This document shows, piece by piece, positions 17,508-26,264 of a stretch of DNA of 64,000 nucleotides (within the stretch, counting starts at the first letter, position 1; every line of letters begins with the position of its first letter). The translations under genes were made by a program, and so were the position numbers. Origin of the DNA: Paracoccaceae bacterium (GTDB lineage Bacteria; Pseudomonadota; Alphaproteobacteria; Rhodobacterales; Rhodobacteraceae); the NCBI GenBank assembly GCA_016778765.1, contig JADHOV010000014.1, forward strand, positions 1 to 64,000, given 5' to 3'. Under the pieces are notes generated by a model that was not told the DNA's origin, did no database searches, and was given only the letters and a program-made list of their open reading frames with translations.

Positions 17508-18362
17508 ATGAATCTGCCCCAGATGGAGTGTTTTATGCGTTTGACCGAAGAACTGATCGCAAGCTTACAGCGCAGCGGTCAATCGCGGCAATTATATGAT
17601 TCCGTGGTAGAGGGGCTTTGTCTCTCTATATCGGGCTCTGGCGCAAAGACTTGGTATCTATGCTCTGATTTTTTGGGTGAAGACGAGCGTATCAAGCTTG
17701 GGGTGCATCCCAAACTATCGGTGAAAGCGGCGCGCTTGAAAGCCAATCGAATTGACGCTTTGGCAGATGATTTTGAACAAAAAAAATTAACCAGAACCCC
17801 AATGCAGCCCCGCCAAGCGGCGCAGCGCATTCAAAAAAAAGCCGCCCACCACAGCCGGCCCGTAGAACCAGCGCGCGCATTTCAACACCAAGAACAATCG
17901 CGCTTGTGTCAATCAGAGCAGCAGCGCGAGCAAGCCGAGCTTCAGCTTCTTTGGAACACATATGAGGTTTCGCGCGATTTGCAGGTCTTGTCAGAGCTTT
18001 TGCGCAGCCGCCATTTGCAAAAGCATCCGCTTCCCGCTGGAATGGCAGAAGAGCTTGCCGCCTTTCTTGATCTTGTTAAACCGCATGCGCAGGCTGCGCC
18101 TGACCGGGATGATGATTATATTTTTATGGTCTATTGGCGCCATACCGAATTAAAAACCGGGTCAAACCCTTTGGTGCTTGATGAGGCGGCTCTTTCGGCC
18201 TGTGCCGATTTTATGGAGGCGATTGGTCGGCCGCGATCTCACGAAACGCTGCGGGTTCGCGTGTCTGAACATTACGCAGATTGGCGGGTGCAACATGAGG
18301 CACAGCTTCAAAAATCTACGCAGGTTTTGAAAGACTTGCCAAGTGGAGCGGCAGAGCAGTAG
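17508..18362 (+). CDS. Stand-alone integrase arm-type DNA-binding domain protein
   Basis: A 284-residue protein whose first ~80 residues match the arm-type DNA-binding domain (DUF4102-like) at the N-terminus of phage and genomic-island tyrosine integrases: RQLYDSVVEGLCLSIS, then GAKTWYL, then RIKLGVHPKLSVKAARLKA. The rest is a Gln/Arg/Ala-rich linker (about 95-145) and an unrecognised helical part; the R..HxxR..Y recombinase catalytic residues are absent, although the frame is intact. It may bind DNA without recombining it, or be a remnant that kept an open frame. The start could also be the ATG at 17535, where the domain begins; both have a nearby purine-rich ribosome site. Confidence 0.7.
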   Translation: MNLPQMECFMRLTEELIASLQRSGQSRQLYDSVVEGLCLSISGSGAKTWYLCSDFLGEDERIKLGVHPKLSVKAARLKANRIDALADDFEQKKLTRTPMQPRQAAQRIQKKAAHHSRPVEPARAFQHQEQSRLCQSEQQREQAELQLLWNTYEVSRDLQVLSELLRSRHLQKHPLPAGMAEELAAFLDLVKPHAQAAPDRDDDYIFMVYWRHTELKTGSNPLVLDEAALSACADFMEAIGRPRSHETLRVRVSEHYADWRVQHEAQLQKSTQVLKDLPSGAAEQ

Positions 18363-18585
18363 GGGGCTATTTTTGTCACTAGCGCTCTTTTTTTAACACA
18401 GGTACTGCATGGCAGCTGCGCATTTGCCGTTATTCTTCACAATCAAGCTAAACAAATTCTTGGCCGCGCCGTATACCCTAGAAAGTCGTGGTTTTTGAAT
18501 GGGCCCGTCTCATGGGCGCGGTATCTTCAGGGTTTGGCTGCAATCAAAAGTTATTTTTAGGCTTTTGAGACAACAGGGTTAGGGT

Positions 18586-19014
18586 ATGACGACGCATTTT
18601 AGTGCAAAATCAAATCACGGCGCAAAATCACAGGTCTTTGAGTCCTTCAATTTTGTTGTTGAGGATGCTGAAGATCACATACGCTTGATCCGAAAAAAAC
18701 GCGATCAATTAACCAAGGATCTCGAAGAACAAATTCGTCTTTTAACCGATCGCACCTATCGTCCTGTGCGCTATACCTGGCGCAGTGATGTGAACGGCAA
18801 TGTTAGAAAAGTGGAAGTGCCGCTGAAAATCAAACAGTGGTGGCTGGAAACGCTGGATGGGACGATACAATTATCGGTGTTTTACAAAGGTCGGGCAATA
18901 GAATTACGGGAGGGCCGCCGCGCCATCAAAGTGGATGAGATGAAAGAGCTGGTGCCCACGCTTCAATTGTTACAACTTTCTGTTAAGTTAGGCGATTTTG
19001 ATGATCTGGTATGA
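18586..19014 (+). CDS. Conserved-looking protein of unknown function
   Basis: A 142-residue soluble protein with an apparent coiled helix (about 25-60: DAEDHIRLIRKKRDQLTKDLEEQIRLL) followed by a beta-rich part (TYRPVRYTWRSD, GTIQLSVFYKGRAIEL). It has no signal peptide or membrane segment. No family is recognised with confidence. It begins after a 223-base gap from the integrase-domain gene on the same strand and is the last plus-strand gene before the AT-rich patch. Composition and an intact frame make it a likely real gene. Confidence 0.6.
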   Translation: MTTHFSAKSNHGAKSQVFESFNFVVEDAEDHIRLIRKKRDQLTKDLEEQIRLLTDRTYRPVRYTWRSDVNGNVRKVEVPLKIKQWWLETLDGTIQLSVFYKGRAIELREGRRAIKVDEMKELVPTLQLLQLSVKLGDFDDLV

Positions 19015-19344
19015 TCTAAAACGATAGGACCATATTGTTTCCAAATCACGTGCAAAAAGAAACCGGTATTTCGAGACTGCCGCTTAAGACAACGCTTTTG
19101 GGGGACTTATAGACAACAAACAGCCAGCGTTGGGCGGGTTGGTTCTGCTTAGGTGGTTTTCAAGTCATTCAGCTTATGCTTGGCGCGCAATGATCACAAC
19201 TTTAAGGATAATATTGAACTCGATTTTTGGGTTTCATTTTCGAAATCAAAATTGAACTTATTTTGCGTGTTGAGATTGCTGCCGCCCCCAATTTTGTCGA
19301 CAAACGCAATGCACAACGACTAAAAAAAGTTGTTCGTGCGGCTT

Positions 19345-19518
19345 TCACTTTCTCTGCGCTCGCGTGCTTTTAATTTTGCGTTTTTCAGCATAGTTTTCAA
19401 ACTCTTTTTCCGTTTCAAACCATTCACTTGGACCTTCGAAGATTGCAATCCATTCTTTGGCCTCGGTGAAAGTTGAAACAGCGGGACATAAGCGCAGCTG
19501 GTTTAATTTTTCTAGCAT
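19345..19518 (-). CDS. Possible small protein, 57 residues
   Basis: A 57-codon frame, ATG at 19518 and TGA at 19345. The composition is protein-like: acidic/aromatic middle (AKEWIAIFEGPSEWFETEKEF) and a basic tail. It has no good ribosome site of its own, but its ATG lies inside the end of a 24-codon frame (19512-19586) that does. This arrangement suggests translational coupling. Function unknown. Confidence 0.4.
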   Translation of the reverse strand: MLEKLNQLRLCPAVSTFTEAKEWIAIFEGPSEWFETEKEFENYAEKRKIKSTRAQRK

Positions 19519-19586
19519 TTTTTGTTGGTATCTTTTTGGAATATAAGCGGTATGTTTCCTTCAATAAACAAGCTTATAATAGGCAT
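19512..19586 (-). CDS. Possible 24-residue leader peptide frame
   Basis: A 24-codon frame starting at 19586 with a strong AAAGGAA ribosome site just upstream. Its stop (TAG, 19512-19514) overlaps the ATG of the 57-codon frame by a 7-base overlap. The peptide is hydrophobic then basic (MPIISLFIEGNIPLIF). It could be a leader or a tiny coupled gene; chance is not excluded. Confidence 0.3.
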   Translation of the reverse strand: MPIISLFIEGNIPLIFQKDTNKKC

Positions 19587-19696
19587 GTTTTTTCCTTTCA
19601 AAATAAAAAATATGCCCGCAGATTTTGGATTTTTAGTCAAAAAATAAAGAGCTTTTTCAAAATTTTCGTACAGGTTTTTTGTTGCACAGATTTTTG

Positions 19697-19970
19697 TCAC
19701 TTAGTGTCAGAGAACAGAATGCCGATTTCGATGCCGCGGTCTTTGAGCGCATTAAATGCGGCCAATCGTGCAATCCGATACGGTTTAATAAATCCACACT
19801 GGGCGCTGCCCCGCCCGGGCGGCCGGGGAAAGGGATCGCGCAGCTCGGCGTTCGCCCAGTATACAAATAGTAAGGCTGCACCTTTTTCGATATCAGCCCC
19901 CCATCGCATTGGTGATCCCGTTCAGATCCTCTTGAATATCAAGAAAGTGATCGTAAATATCGCGCGGCAC
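19697..19970 (-). pseudogene. Small gene split by a frameshift at a run of six G
   Basis: Two overlapping frames (GTG at 19970 to stop 19893; ATG at 19909 to stop 19697) would join into one ~90-residue protein if a single G were removed from the G6 run at 19896-19901 (C6 on the plus strand). The joined product reads PRDIYDHFLDIQEDLNGITN, then MGADIEKGAALLFVYWANAEL, then a C-terminal YRIARLAAFNALKDRGIEIG, all of protein-like composition. The family is not recognised. The break may be mutation, homopolymer slippage or a sequencing error. Confidence 0.45.
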
Positions 19971-19973
19971 TGG

Positions 19974-20090
19974 TCATTTACCGTTTAACAGATCGTGGGC
20001 GAAACGATCAGATAAGCGGCCAATCGCGGCAAGCTCACGGCTATTTAATCTTAGGTTTGAGGCTAAAATAGTTTTCAACGCGTCAACCAT
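19974..20090 (-). CDS. Possible 38-residue protein upstream of the frameshifted gene
   Basis: A 38-codon minus-strand frame (ATG 20090, TGA 19974) encoding a helical peptide with LNSRELAAIGRLSDRFAHDLL. It ends three bases before the GTG of the next small frame, so the two look coupled. No clear ribosome site is visible, and no family is recognised. Confidence 0.35.
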   Translation of the reverse strand: MVDALKTILASNLRLNSRELAAIGRLSDRFAHDLLNGK

Positions 20091-20379
20091 TTTTTCTGTT
20101 ATCGTAGGCAAGGTGCGAATTATTCCACTGCCTTCGTTTTAAAATAGATCCGGTTTTCGAACCTATCACGTCCATTTTGTCGGATAGGTTTTAGGTGGAA
20201 GTCTTAAGGTCGGTGCCGGAAAATGGGCCATAGGGTCGGTTGTATTGATCGCGCCCAACGCATTTTGCTTGCCGCGTGAGTATGTCCGTAAACAACCCTA
20301 TGCACCGTCTTTTGCAGCTCTCGTGGGCAAGGCATATACTTGTAAGAGACCTCTCCAGTGGGAAGAGAGGAATTTTTTG

Positions 20380-20862
20380 ATGATTGATGCACATAAATTT
20401 TATCGTTGTTTTGAGCCCTTTAGGGCTGTCGCTTATATGCCTATTTTGCACAGTCTTGTTTCGCAACCGCCATTTTTAGTTTTAGCTTTGTTGATCTTAT
20501 GGTTTGGCTCTTTGCCGGTGGGCTCGCAAACCCTTCTGAAAAAGTTGGAACAGGGCAGGGAGGTGTCTTCCGCAGACGCGGCCCCAAAGGCAGATGCGAT
20601 CGTTGTGTTAAGCGGAATGCTGCGCATGGTTTCGAGCGGTGATCGGATCTTCTATGAATTGAGAGATGCTGCGGATCGCTTATTTGCAGAGATCGACCTT
20701 ATTGAGCATAAAAAAGCGCCTCTATTAATCCTCGCACGGGGTCAGCTGCCTTGGAGTAAGGGCGCGGTGGAAGGTGAGGTTTTGGCCGATTTAGCCATGA
20801 AATACGGGGTTGATCCAAAACAAATCAGGCTGACGTTTTCTACCTTATATTCAAGGCGTTAG
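20380..20862 (+). pseudogene. Truncated DUF218/YdcF-like protein
   Basis: A 160-residue frame with one membrane span (FLVLALLILWFGSL) and then the start of a DUF218 (YdcF/SanA/ElyC) domain: KADAIVVLSGM, RLFAEIDLIEHKKAPLLILARGQLPW, VLADLAMKYGVDPKQI. Normal family members have 200-260 residues and continue with the ENT..EA.....L and SAFHM.RA segments. Here the frame ends soon after, at LTFSTLYSRR, with no continuation in any frame. It is probably a broken gene at a recombination junction. The start at 20380 follows an AGAGAGGA ribosome site. Confidence 0.55.
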
Positions 20863-21158
20863 CTGTCATTATGGACTTCGATTGCGCGATGATCTGTGAC
20901 TCCATCGCCAAGGTGCACCGGGCTGGCCAGGGCAAAAAGGGGGGGGCTCAAAGCCAGGCTATAGGGACATCGTGCGGCAGCATCACAACCTAGATACGGG
21001 CGCTCACAGACACCTTTGGAAATCTTGCATCTCAATCGCGCCAACCATGCTCTGGCTGAAATAAACGTCAACAGACCCTAGATTTTTATCCCAAGCAGAA
21101 GCCTTCTAAGAGACGTCTTTATTCTTTCGCGAAAGGATCGGCCGCTTGCATTATAGGC
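20863..21158. other. Non-coding stretch after truncated gene
   Basis: About 300 bases downstream of the truncated DUF218 frame and before the end of metG. It includes a G7 run at 20939-20945. No gene or clear terminator was recognised; it may be decayed sequence. Confidence 0.35.
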
Positions 21159-22895
21159 TTAAATATCCTGATGAGCCTCGGCGCTTTGACCTCCGGAAAA
21201 CCTTGATTTCCATTCTACCGCTTCTTCATCACTGATTTTACGGAATGTCACATCCGGCACGCTGAACCCATGCCCGGGTTGCAAGCGGGTTAGACTGGCT
21301 TCAAGATCGCCATCCGGCCAGCGATCATCGCTGCTTTGAAGTGCCGTCATCAGCGTGGCGCTGGCATCGGGAATAAACGGGCTAGACAAGACCGCATAGA
21401 AGCGAATGAGGTTCAGCGCCAAACGAATTTGCGCGGCGGCTTTTTCAGGGTCGGTTTTAAAGGTGGCCCAAGGGGCCGCGTTTTGCAGATATTCATTTCC
21501 GGCCACCCAGATCGCGCGCAATTCAGCCGCCGATTTGCGCACTTCCATGCGTTCCATCAGATCTTCATACTTGCGCAACCGGGCGGTTAAATCGGCGATC
21601 AGCTGCTTTTCTTCTGGCCCTAAACTGCCGCCCTCCGGAACCGCTTCGCCAAATTTACTGCGGCAAAATTTTGTGACACGGCTGACAAAATTTCCCAGCA
21701 CATCCGCCAGATCTTTATTGACGCTGGCTTGAAAATTCTCCCAGGTGAATTCGGCATCCGAGCTTTCTGGCGCATGGCTCAGCAGCCACCAGCGCCAATA
21801 ATCTGCCGGTAATATCTCGAGCGCTTGATCCATAAAGACCCCGCGCCCGCGCGAGGTGCTAAATTGCCCGCCCTCATAATTCAAATAATTGAAGGATTTA
21901 ATATAATCTACTAATTTCCAAGCCGCGCCCGACCCTAAAATTGTGGCCGGAAAAGAGAGCGTGTGGAAGGGCACATTATCTTTGCCCATGAACTGCGTAT
22001 AGGTAACATCCTGCGCGCCTTTATCGGTGCGCCACCAACGCTGCCAGTCGCTGCCTTTGCCGGCATCCTGCCATTCTTGCGCACAGGCAATATATTCGAT
22101 CGGCGCGTCAAACCAGACATAGAACACTTTGTCTTCCATGCCGGGCCAAGGCTCTTCGCCTTTACGCACTGGAATGCCCCAATTCAAATCGCGGGTGATG
22201 CCGCGATCTTGCAAGCCATCGCCGTCATTTAGCCATTTTTTTGCGATTGAAACGGTTAAAACTGGCCAATCGGTTTTGCCGTCAATCCAGGTTTGCAGCT
22301 GGTCGCGCATCTGGCTTTGGCGAAGGTAAAGATGCTTGGTCAGACGCCGCTCTAGATCGGTTGCTCCGGATATAGTAGAGCGAGGGTTGATCAAATCGGC
22401 AGGGTCTAATTGTTTGGTGCACTCATCGCATTGATCGCCCCGTGCATCTTCAAATCCGCAATTCGGGCAGGTTCCCTCGATATAGCGATCAGGCAGGTAA
22501 CGGCCATCGGTGGGCGAATACATCTGGGTTTCTTCGACTTCCCGGATCAGGTTTGCATCGGCCAGTTTGCCCGCAAAATATTGCGTCAGTTTTTGGTTTT
22601 GCGGGCTGGATGACCTGCCGAAATGGTCAAATGATAAGCGAAACCCATCGGCAATTTTAGCCTGAATGGCGTGCAGTTCGGTGCAATATTCGGCCACAGA
22701 TTTGCCCGCTTTGGCCGCGGCCAGCTCGGCCGGGGTTCCATGCTCATCGGTTGCGCATAAGAACAGCACTTCATTGCCACGTGCTCTTTGATAACGCGCG
22801 AAAAGATCTGCGGGCAACTGGCTGCCAATGAGGTTGCCCAGATGTTTCACCCCATTGATATAGGGGATTGCCGATGTAATCAGGTGACGTGTCAT
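21159..22895 (-). CDS. metG: Methionyl-tRNA synthetase
   Basis: This class I aminoacyl-tRNA synthetase of 578 residues charges tRNA-Met in the cytosol. The HIGH-type motif is HLGN (residues 18-21, after AIPYINGVK). The KMSKS-type loop is QFSTSRGRG, a form known in this enzyme. Zinc-knuckle cysteines are seen in [17 protein letters not shown]. The C-terminal tRNA-binding EMAP domain of the longer MetG type is absent, which is normal for this length. It is an essential gene in its own transcript unit, and marks the right edge of the accessory patch. Confidence 0.95.
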   Translation of the reverse strand: MTRHLITSAIPYINGVKHLGNLIGSQLPADLFARYQRARGNEVLFLCATDEHGTPAELAAAKAGKSVAEYCTELHAIQAKIADGFRLSFDHFGRSSSPQNQKLTQYFAGKLADANLIREVEETQMYSPTDGRYLPDRYIEGTCPNCGFEDARGDQCDECTKQLDPADLINPRSTISGATDLERRLTKHLYLRQSQMRDQLQTWIDGKTDWPVLTVSIAKKWLNDGDGLQDRGITRDLNWGIPVRKGEEPWPGMEDKVFYVWFDAPIEYIACAQEWQDAGKGSDWQRWWRTDKGAQDVTYTQFMGKDNVPFHTLSFPATILGSGAAWKLVDYIKSFNYLNYEGGQFSTSRGRGVFMDQALEILPADYWRWWLLSHAPESSDAEFTWENFQASVNKDLADVLGNFVSRVTKFCRSKFGEAVPEGGSLGPEEKQLIADLTARLRKYEDLMERMEVRKSAAELRAIWVAGNEYLQNAAPWATFKTDPEKAAAQIRLALNLIRFYAVLSSPFIPDASATLMTALQSSDDRWPDGDLEASLTRLQPGHGFSVPDVTFRKISDEEAVEWKSRFSGGQSAEAHQDI

Positions 22896-23001
22896 GCTGG
22901 CCTCATTCTTATCTGGCCCTTCCTCTAGACTAAGTTCGCGCTCGGGGAAAGAGCATGCCGCGTTTTGCTAAAGGTCTGCCTGGCCAAGCCATGGTACCAT
23001 T

Positions 23002-24255
23002 TTAATTTTCATCCGTTTCAGAGCGCAGAGAGTTGTTGCGCTCTCTGCTGCTGCCCAATAAACGGCCAATGGTGAATGTGGTGCGCGGGGCGTATACATA
23101 GCGTGTTTTTTCGGTGGCTGTTGGCCGCACGCGCATACGGTTAAGACCAAAAACCACCAAAGCCACATGCCCCAGCGCAATAAGAATGAATAAGGCTGCG
23201 GGTCCAAAGGATGAAATCAATTGTGAGGCGATAAAGGGCGCTGCGATCGCGCCTAAGGCAAAAAAGAACAGCAGCGCTGCGGATAATTCAACCCGTTCTT
23301 CCGAGCTAGCAAAATCATGCGCATGCGCAGTCGCCACCGAATAGATGGGAAAGGTGGTGAATCCAAACAAAGCGGCCAAAATCAGAACCACGGTGATGTT
23401 GCTGTTGCTAAAGCTGGCGGTTAGGATGCAGCTGAGGATCGCAGCAATAGACAGCCAGATCAAAACCCATCGCCGATCATATTTATCGGCCAGCCAGCCG
23501 ATCGGATATTGCGCGATTGCGCCCCCCAAAACAAAAGTGGCCAGAAAATAGCCAAGTTGTGCGGCGCTTAAGCCTATTTCATTGCCATAGACGGGCCCGA
23601 CCATTCGAAACGATGCCCCTGATAAGGCCGCAACCAAAACTCCCGCCGCGGCCAGGGGAGAACGCTGTATTGCAAGAGAGGGGCGTAATCGGGGGGCGCT
23701 GGGCGTTGCCGGTTGTTGAACCGTGGTCAAGGTTAAGGGGATCAAAGTGGCGCAGCATAACAGCGCCAAGATATTATAGGAGACATAGCTTGCTGCGGGT
23801 AAAACGCTGATAAGCAATTGCGCGCCCAGCGAACCACCCAGATCAACAATGCGATAGGTGGCCATCGCGCGGCCGCGCGTGCTATTGGTAACCTTGGCTT
23901 GCATCCAAGCTTCAACCACCGTGTAGCAGCCTGCAATACACAGGCCCGAGGCGATGCGCATAGCCGCCCATGCATAAGGATCAAGCACCAGCATATGCGC
24001 CAATAATCCGATGGCTCCGGTGGCGGTAAACGCAGCAAATGCGCGCGAATGGCCAACCTTGCCCATCACTCTTGGCGCCCACCAGCAGCCAATTAGAAAT
24101 CCGAAAAAATGCGCAGAACCGAGCAAGCCGATTTGTTGGGTCGTAAAGCCCAATGCAAAGCCCGATAAGGCGTCAAGTGGACCAAGGCCGCCCGTAGAGG
24201 TTTGCAGCAACACAACGGATAGAAAAAGTGCCGCAAAAGAAAGTAAAAGTCTCAT
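23002..24255 (-). CDS. Major facilitator superfamily transporter, YcaD-like
   Basis: An inner-membrane transporter of 417 residues with twelve predicted spans. The N-terminal half holds LGSAHFFGFLIGCWWAPRVMGKVGHSR (MFS loop 2-3 region) and GRAMATYRIVDLGGSLG; the second half holds PIGWLADKYDRRWVL, the matching MFS loop motif after span 8. The pattern resembles the YcaD/YfkF group of presumed sugar or drug carriers. Substrate unknown. It lies 82 bases downstream of the ImuA-like gene on the same strand and may share its transcript. Confidence 0.85.
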   Translation of the reverse strand: MRLLLSFAALFLSVVLLQTSTGGLGPLDALSGFALGFTTQQIGLLGSAHFFGFLIGCWWAPRVMGKVGHSRAFAAFTATGAIGLLAHMLVLDPYAWAAMRIASGLCIAGCYTVVEAWMQAKVTNSTRGRAMATYRIVDLGGSLGAQLLISVLPAASYVSYNILALLCCATLIPLTLTTVQQPATPSAPRLRPSLAIQRSPLAAAGVLVAALSGASFRMVGPVYGNEIGLSAAQLGYFLATFVLGGAIAQYPIGWLADKYDRRWVLIWLSIAAILSCILTASFSNSNITVVLILAALFGFTTFPIYSVATAHAHDFASSEERVELSAALLFFFALGAIAAPFIASQLISSFGPAALFILIALGHVALVVFGLNRMRVRPTATEKTRYVYAPRTTFTIGRLLGSSRERNNSLRSETDEN

Positions 24256-24337
24256 AAATTTCTATGTGCCGCTTTTCGGGCGGAGCTACTAGCATATAGT
24301 CGACATTGGCGGTCGTTAATGCGCGTTAATGTATGAT

Positions 24338-24949
24338 TTAGATCATGGCAGTGAAGCAATAATCAGGGGTTTGCGCGATATGCCAAGCGCGCGGTGGTGC
24401 GCGCCGCGCCCTTAAGCGCTTAAGCTGCCAGCCGGGTTGCTCTTCTGTGCTGTCTGGTTGCAAAAGCCATCGTGTTTCAACCCCTGCCGCACCCCCTTTA
24501 TCGGGGGTTAATAACAATCCAAGCGGCGGTGCTTTTGCGCTGTATCTTGCGCCGGTTTCTGCTGCCAAATGTAACCGGCGTACCGGCGTGAGCGCTGGAT
24601 AATCGTTCAAATCTGCAACCACCAAAGGGACAACACCGCTGCGCAAGGCTTCTTCCATACACCATAGGCTGTCCACTGGCCGCTGCGGTGTGGCAAAAAG
24701 CAGTCGGGCCGGATCCAAAAATGGCCGTATCCCATCTGGATTCGGGCGCTGTGTTTCATATTGGGGCGTGATCCATAAAATCGGTCCCGAAAGCTGCGCT
24801 GCGAGCATCAGAGCAAAGCTGCGCCTGGCGCGTCCGGCGCATTCATGCACCCGCCCTAAATCTAAGCGGATATCCAGATTTTGCTTTTGAAAGAGAGCAA
24901 TTTGGGGCCGCGTGCTGCGATTTTGTCGAGTCAGTAAGTTTATATCCAT
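24338..24949 (-). CDS. ImuA-like protein (RecA-related, translesion mutagenesis)
   Basis: A 203-residue protein resembling the ImuA family, which in many alphaproteobacteria acts with ImuB and DnaE2 in SOS-induced mutagenesis. Conserved-looking segments are RVHECAGRARRSFALMLA, GPILWITPQYETQRPNPDG, SLWCMEEALRSGVVPLVVAD and LTPVRRLHLAAETG. A canonical Walker A motif is not visible. The usual partners imuB and dnaE2 are not next to it. The ATG at 24949 is preferred because AAGGG lies six bases before it; the ATG at 24970 is an alternative. Confidence 0.65.
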   Translation of the reverse strand: MDINLLTRQNRSTRPQIALFQKQNLDIRLDLGRVHECAGRARRSFALMLAAQLSGPILWITPQYETQRPNPDGIRPFLDPARLLFATPQRPVDSLWCMEEALRSGVVPLVVADLNDYPALTPVRRLHLAAETGARYSAKAPPLGLLLTPDKGGAAGVETRWLLQPDSTEEQPGWQLKRLRARRAPPRAWHIAQTPDYCFTAMI

Positions 24950-25148
24950 AATGCCCTTATATATGTTCATGATTTGTTCTCAACAAAAATAAACTATCAC
25001 ACCGATGGTTTGCGCATCAAATGACACCCTTCTGTCAGAATTAACCTTTTTATCGGCTGCAGATTTTCCATAGGGTCTTTACGATTGATTGCACTTTGCA
25101 GTGAAATGATAGATCACAGGTAAACCAATCGGTTAGGGAGATTTTGGT

Positions 25149-26195
25149 ATGAAAATGAATGCGATGGGTCGCAGCGGGCTTTTTGTATCCGAGCTTTGTC
25201 TGGGGACGATGACCTTCGGCAGCCAAACCTCTGAGGCCGATGGACATGCCCAAATTGATTTTGCGCTGGGAAATGGGATAAATTTTATCGATACGGCTGA
25301 AATGTATCCGGTAAACCCAATTGCCAAAGAAACAATAGGACGTACTGAAGAAATTATTGGCACCTGGAACGCCCAAAACCCCGCGCGGCGTGATGCGTAT
25401 ATTCTGGCCACCAAACATTCCGGAGAAGGGTTGGGCTATGTGCGCGACGGCGCGCCGATTAGTGCCGCGACCATTGCTGAAACGATTGAAGGTAACCTTC
25501 GCCGTTTGCAAACCGATTATATTGATCTGTATCAATTTCATTGGCCCAATCGGGGATCTTATATGTTCCGTAAGAATTGGTCCTACAATCCTTCCTCCCA
25601 AAACCGAAACGAAACGCTTGCCAATATGCAAGAGTGCCTTGAGGCGCTTCAAAGCCAAGTGGATAAAGGCAATATTCGCCATTTTGGGCTTTCAAATGAA
25701 AGCGCATGGGGCACCGCGCAATGGTTGCGCCTTGCCGAGGATCAGGGGCTGCCGCGCGTTGCCACGATGCAGAATGAATATTCGCTCCTCTGCCGGCTAT
25801 ATGATACGGATTTGGCGGAATTAAGCGTGAATGAAGATGTCGGATTACTTGCATTTTCTCCATTGGCGACTGGCCTGCTGACAGGAAAATATCAAAACGG
25901 CGCTATACCAGAGGCGTCCCGCTTGTCGTTAAGCCATGATCTTGGCGGGCGGATGACGCCGCGCGTTTTGCCCGCCGTTGCGGCCTATTTAAAAGTTGCA
26001 CAGCGCCATCAGGTTGACCCCGTTCATATGGCCTTAGCGTGGTGTCGCACCCGCCCTTTCATGTGTTCGGCGATTTTTGGCGCCACGCAATTTGATCAAT
26101 TGAAATGGGCGCTAGGTTCGGTTGATATCACGCTTTCGCCAGAGTGTCTGGCGGATATTGCCGATGTTCATAAGGCGCATCCAATGCCCTATTGA
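25149..26195 (+). CDS. Aldo/keto reductase, Tas family
   Basis: An NADP(H)-dependent aldo/keto reductase of 348 residues, the length of E. coli Tas. The (alpha/beta)8 catalytic tetrad is visible: Asp and Tyr in FIDTAEMY, Lys in ATKHSGEG, His in LYQFHWPN. The N-terminal LGRSGL-like MGRSGLFVSELCLGTMTFG and the C-terminal NADP-binding region are intact. The natural substrate is unknown, since family members reduce a range of carbonyls. It is preceded by GGGAG close to the ATG. It stands alone apart from the EamA gene 69 bases downstream. Confidence 0.88.
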   Translation: MKMNAMGRSGLFVSELCLGTMTFGSQTSEADGHAQIDFALGNGINFIDTAEMYPVNPIAKETIGRTEEIIGTWNAQNPARRDAYILATKHSGEGLGYVRDGAPISAATIAETIEGNLRRLQTDYIDLYQFHWPNRGSYMFRKNWSYNPSSQNRNETLANMQECLEALQSQVDKGNIRHFGLSNESAWGTAQWLRLAEDQGLPRVATMQNEYSLLCRLYDTDLAELSVNEDVGLLAFSPLATGLLTGKYQNGAIPEASRLSLSHDLGGRMTPRVLPAVAAYLKVAQRHQVDPVHMALAWCRTRPFMCSAIFGATQFDQLKWALGSVDITLSPECLADIADVHKAHPMPY

Positions 26196-26264
26196 GGTGG
26201 CGATAGCGTTGAGTTTAAGAATGATCTGTTGAGGCTGGCTGAAAGAAGTGATGTTTGAAACGCT

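Noticed and set aside
19473..19988. A 171-codon plus-strand open frame in the AT-rich patch
   Set aside because: It lies antisense to several better small frames, has low-complexity Phe/Lys-rich composition and no ribosome site or family; likely spurious.
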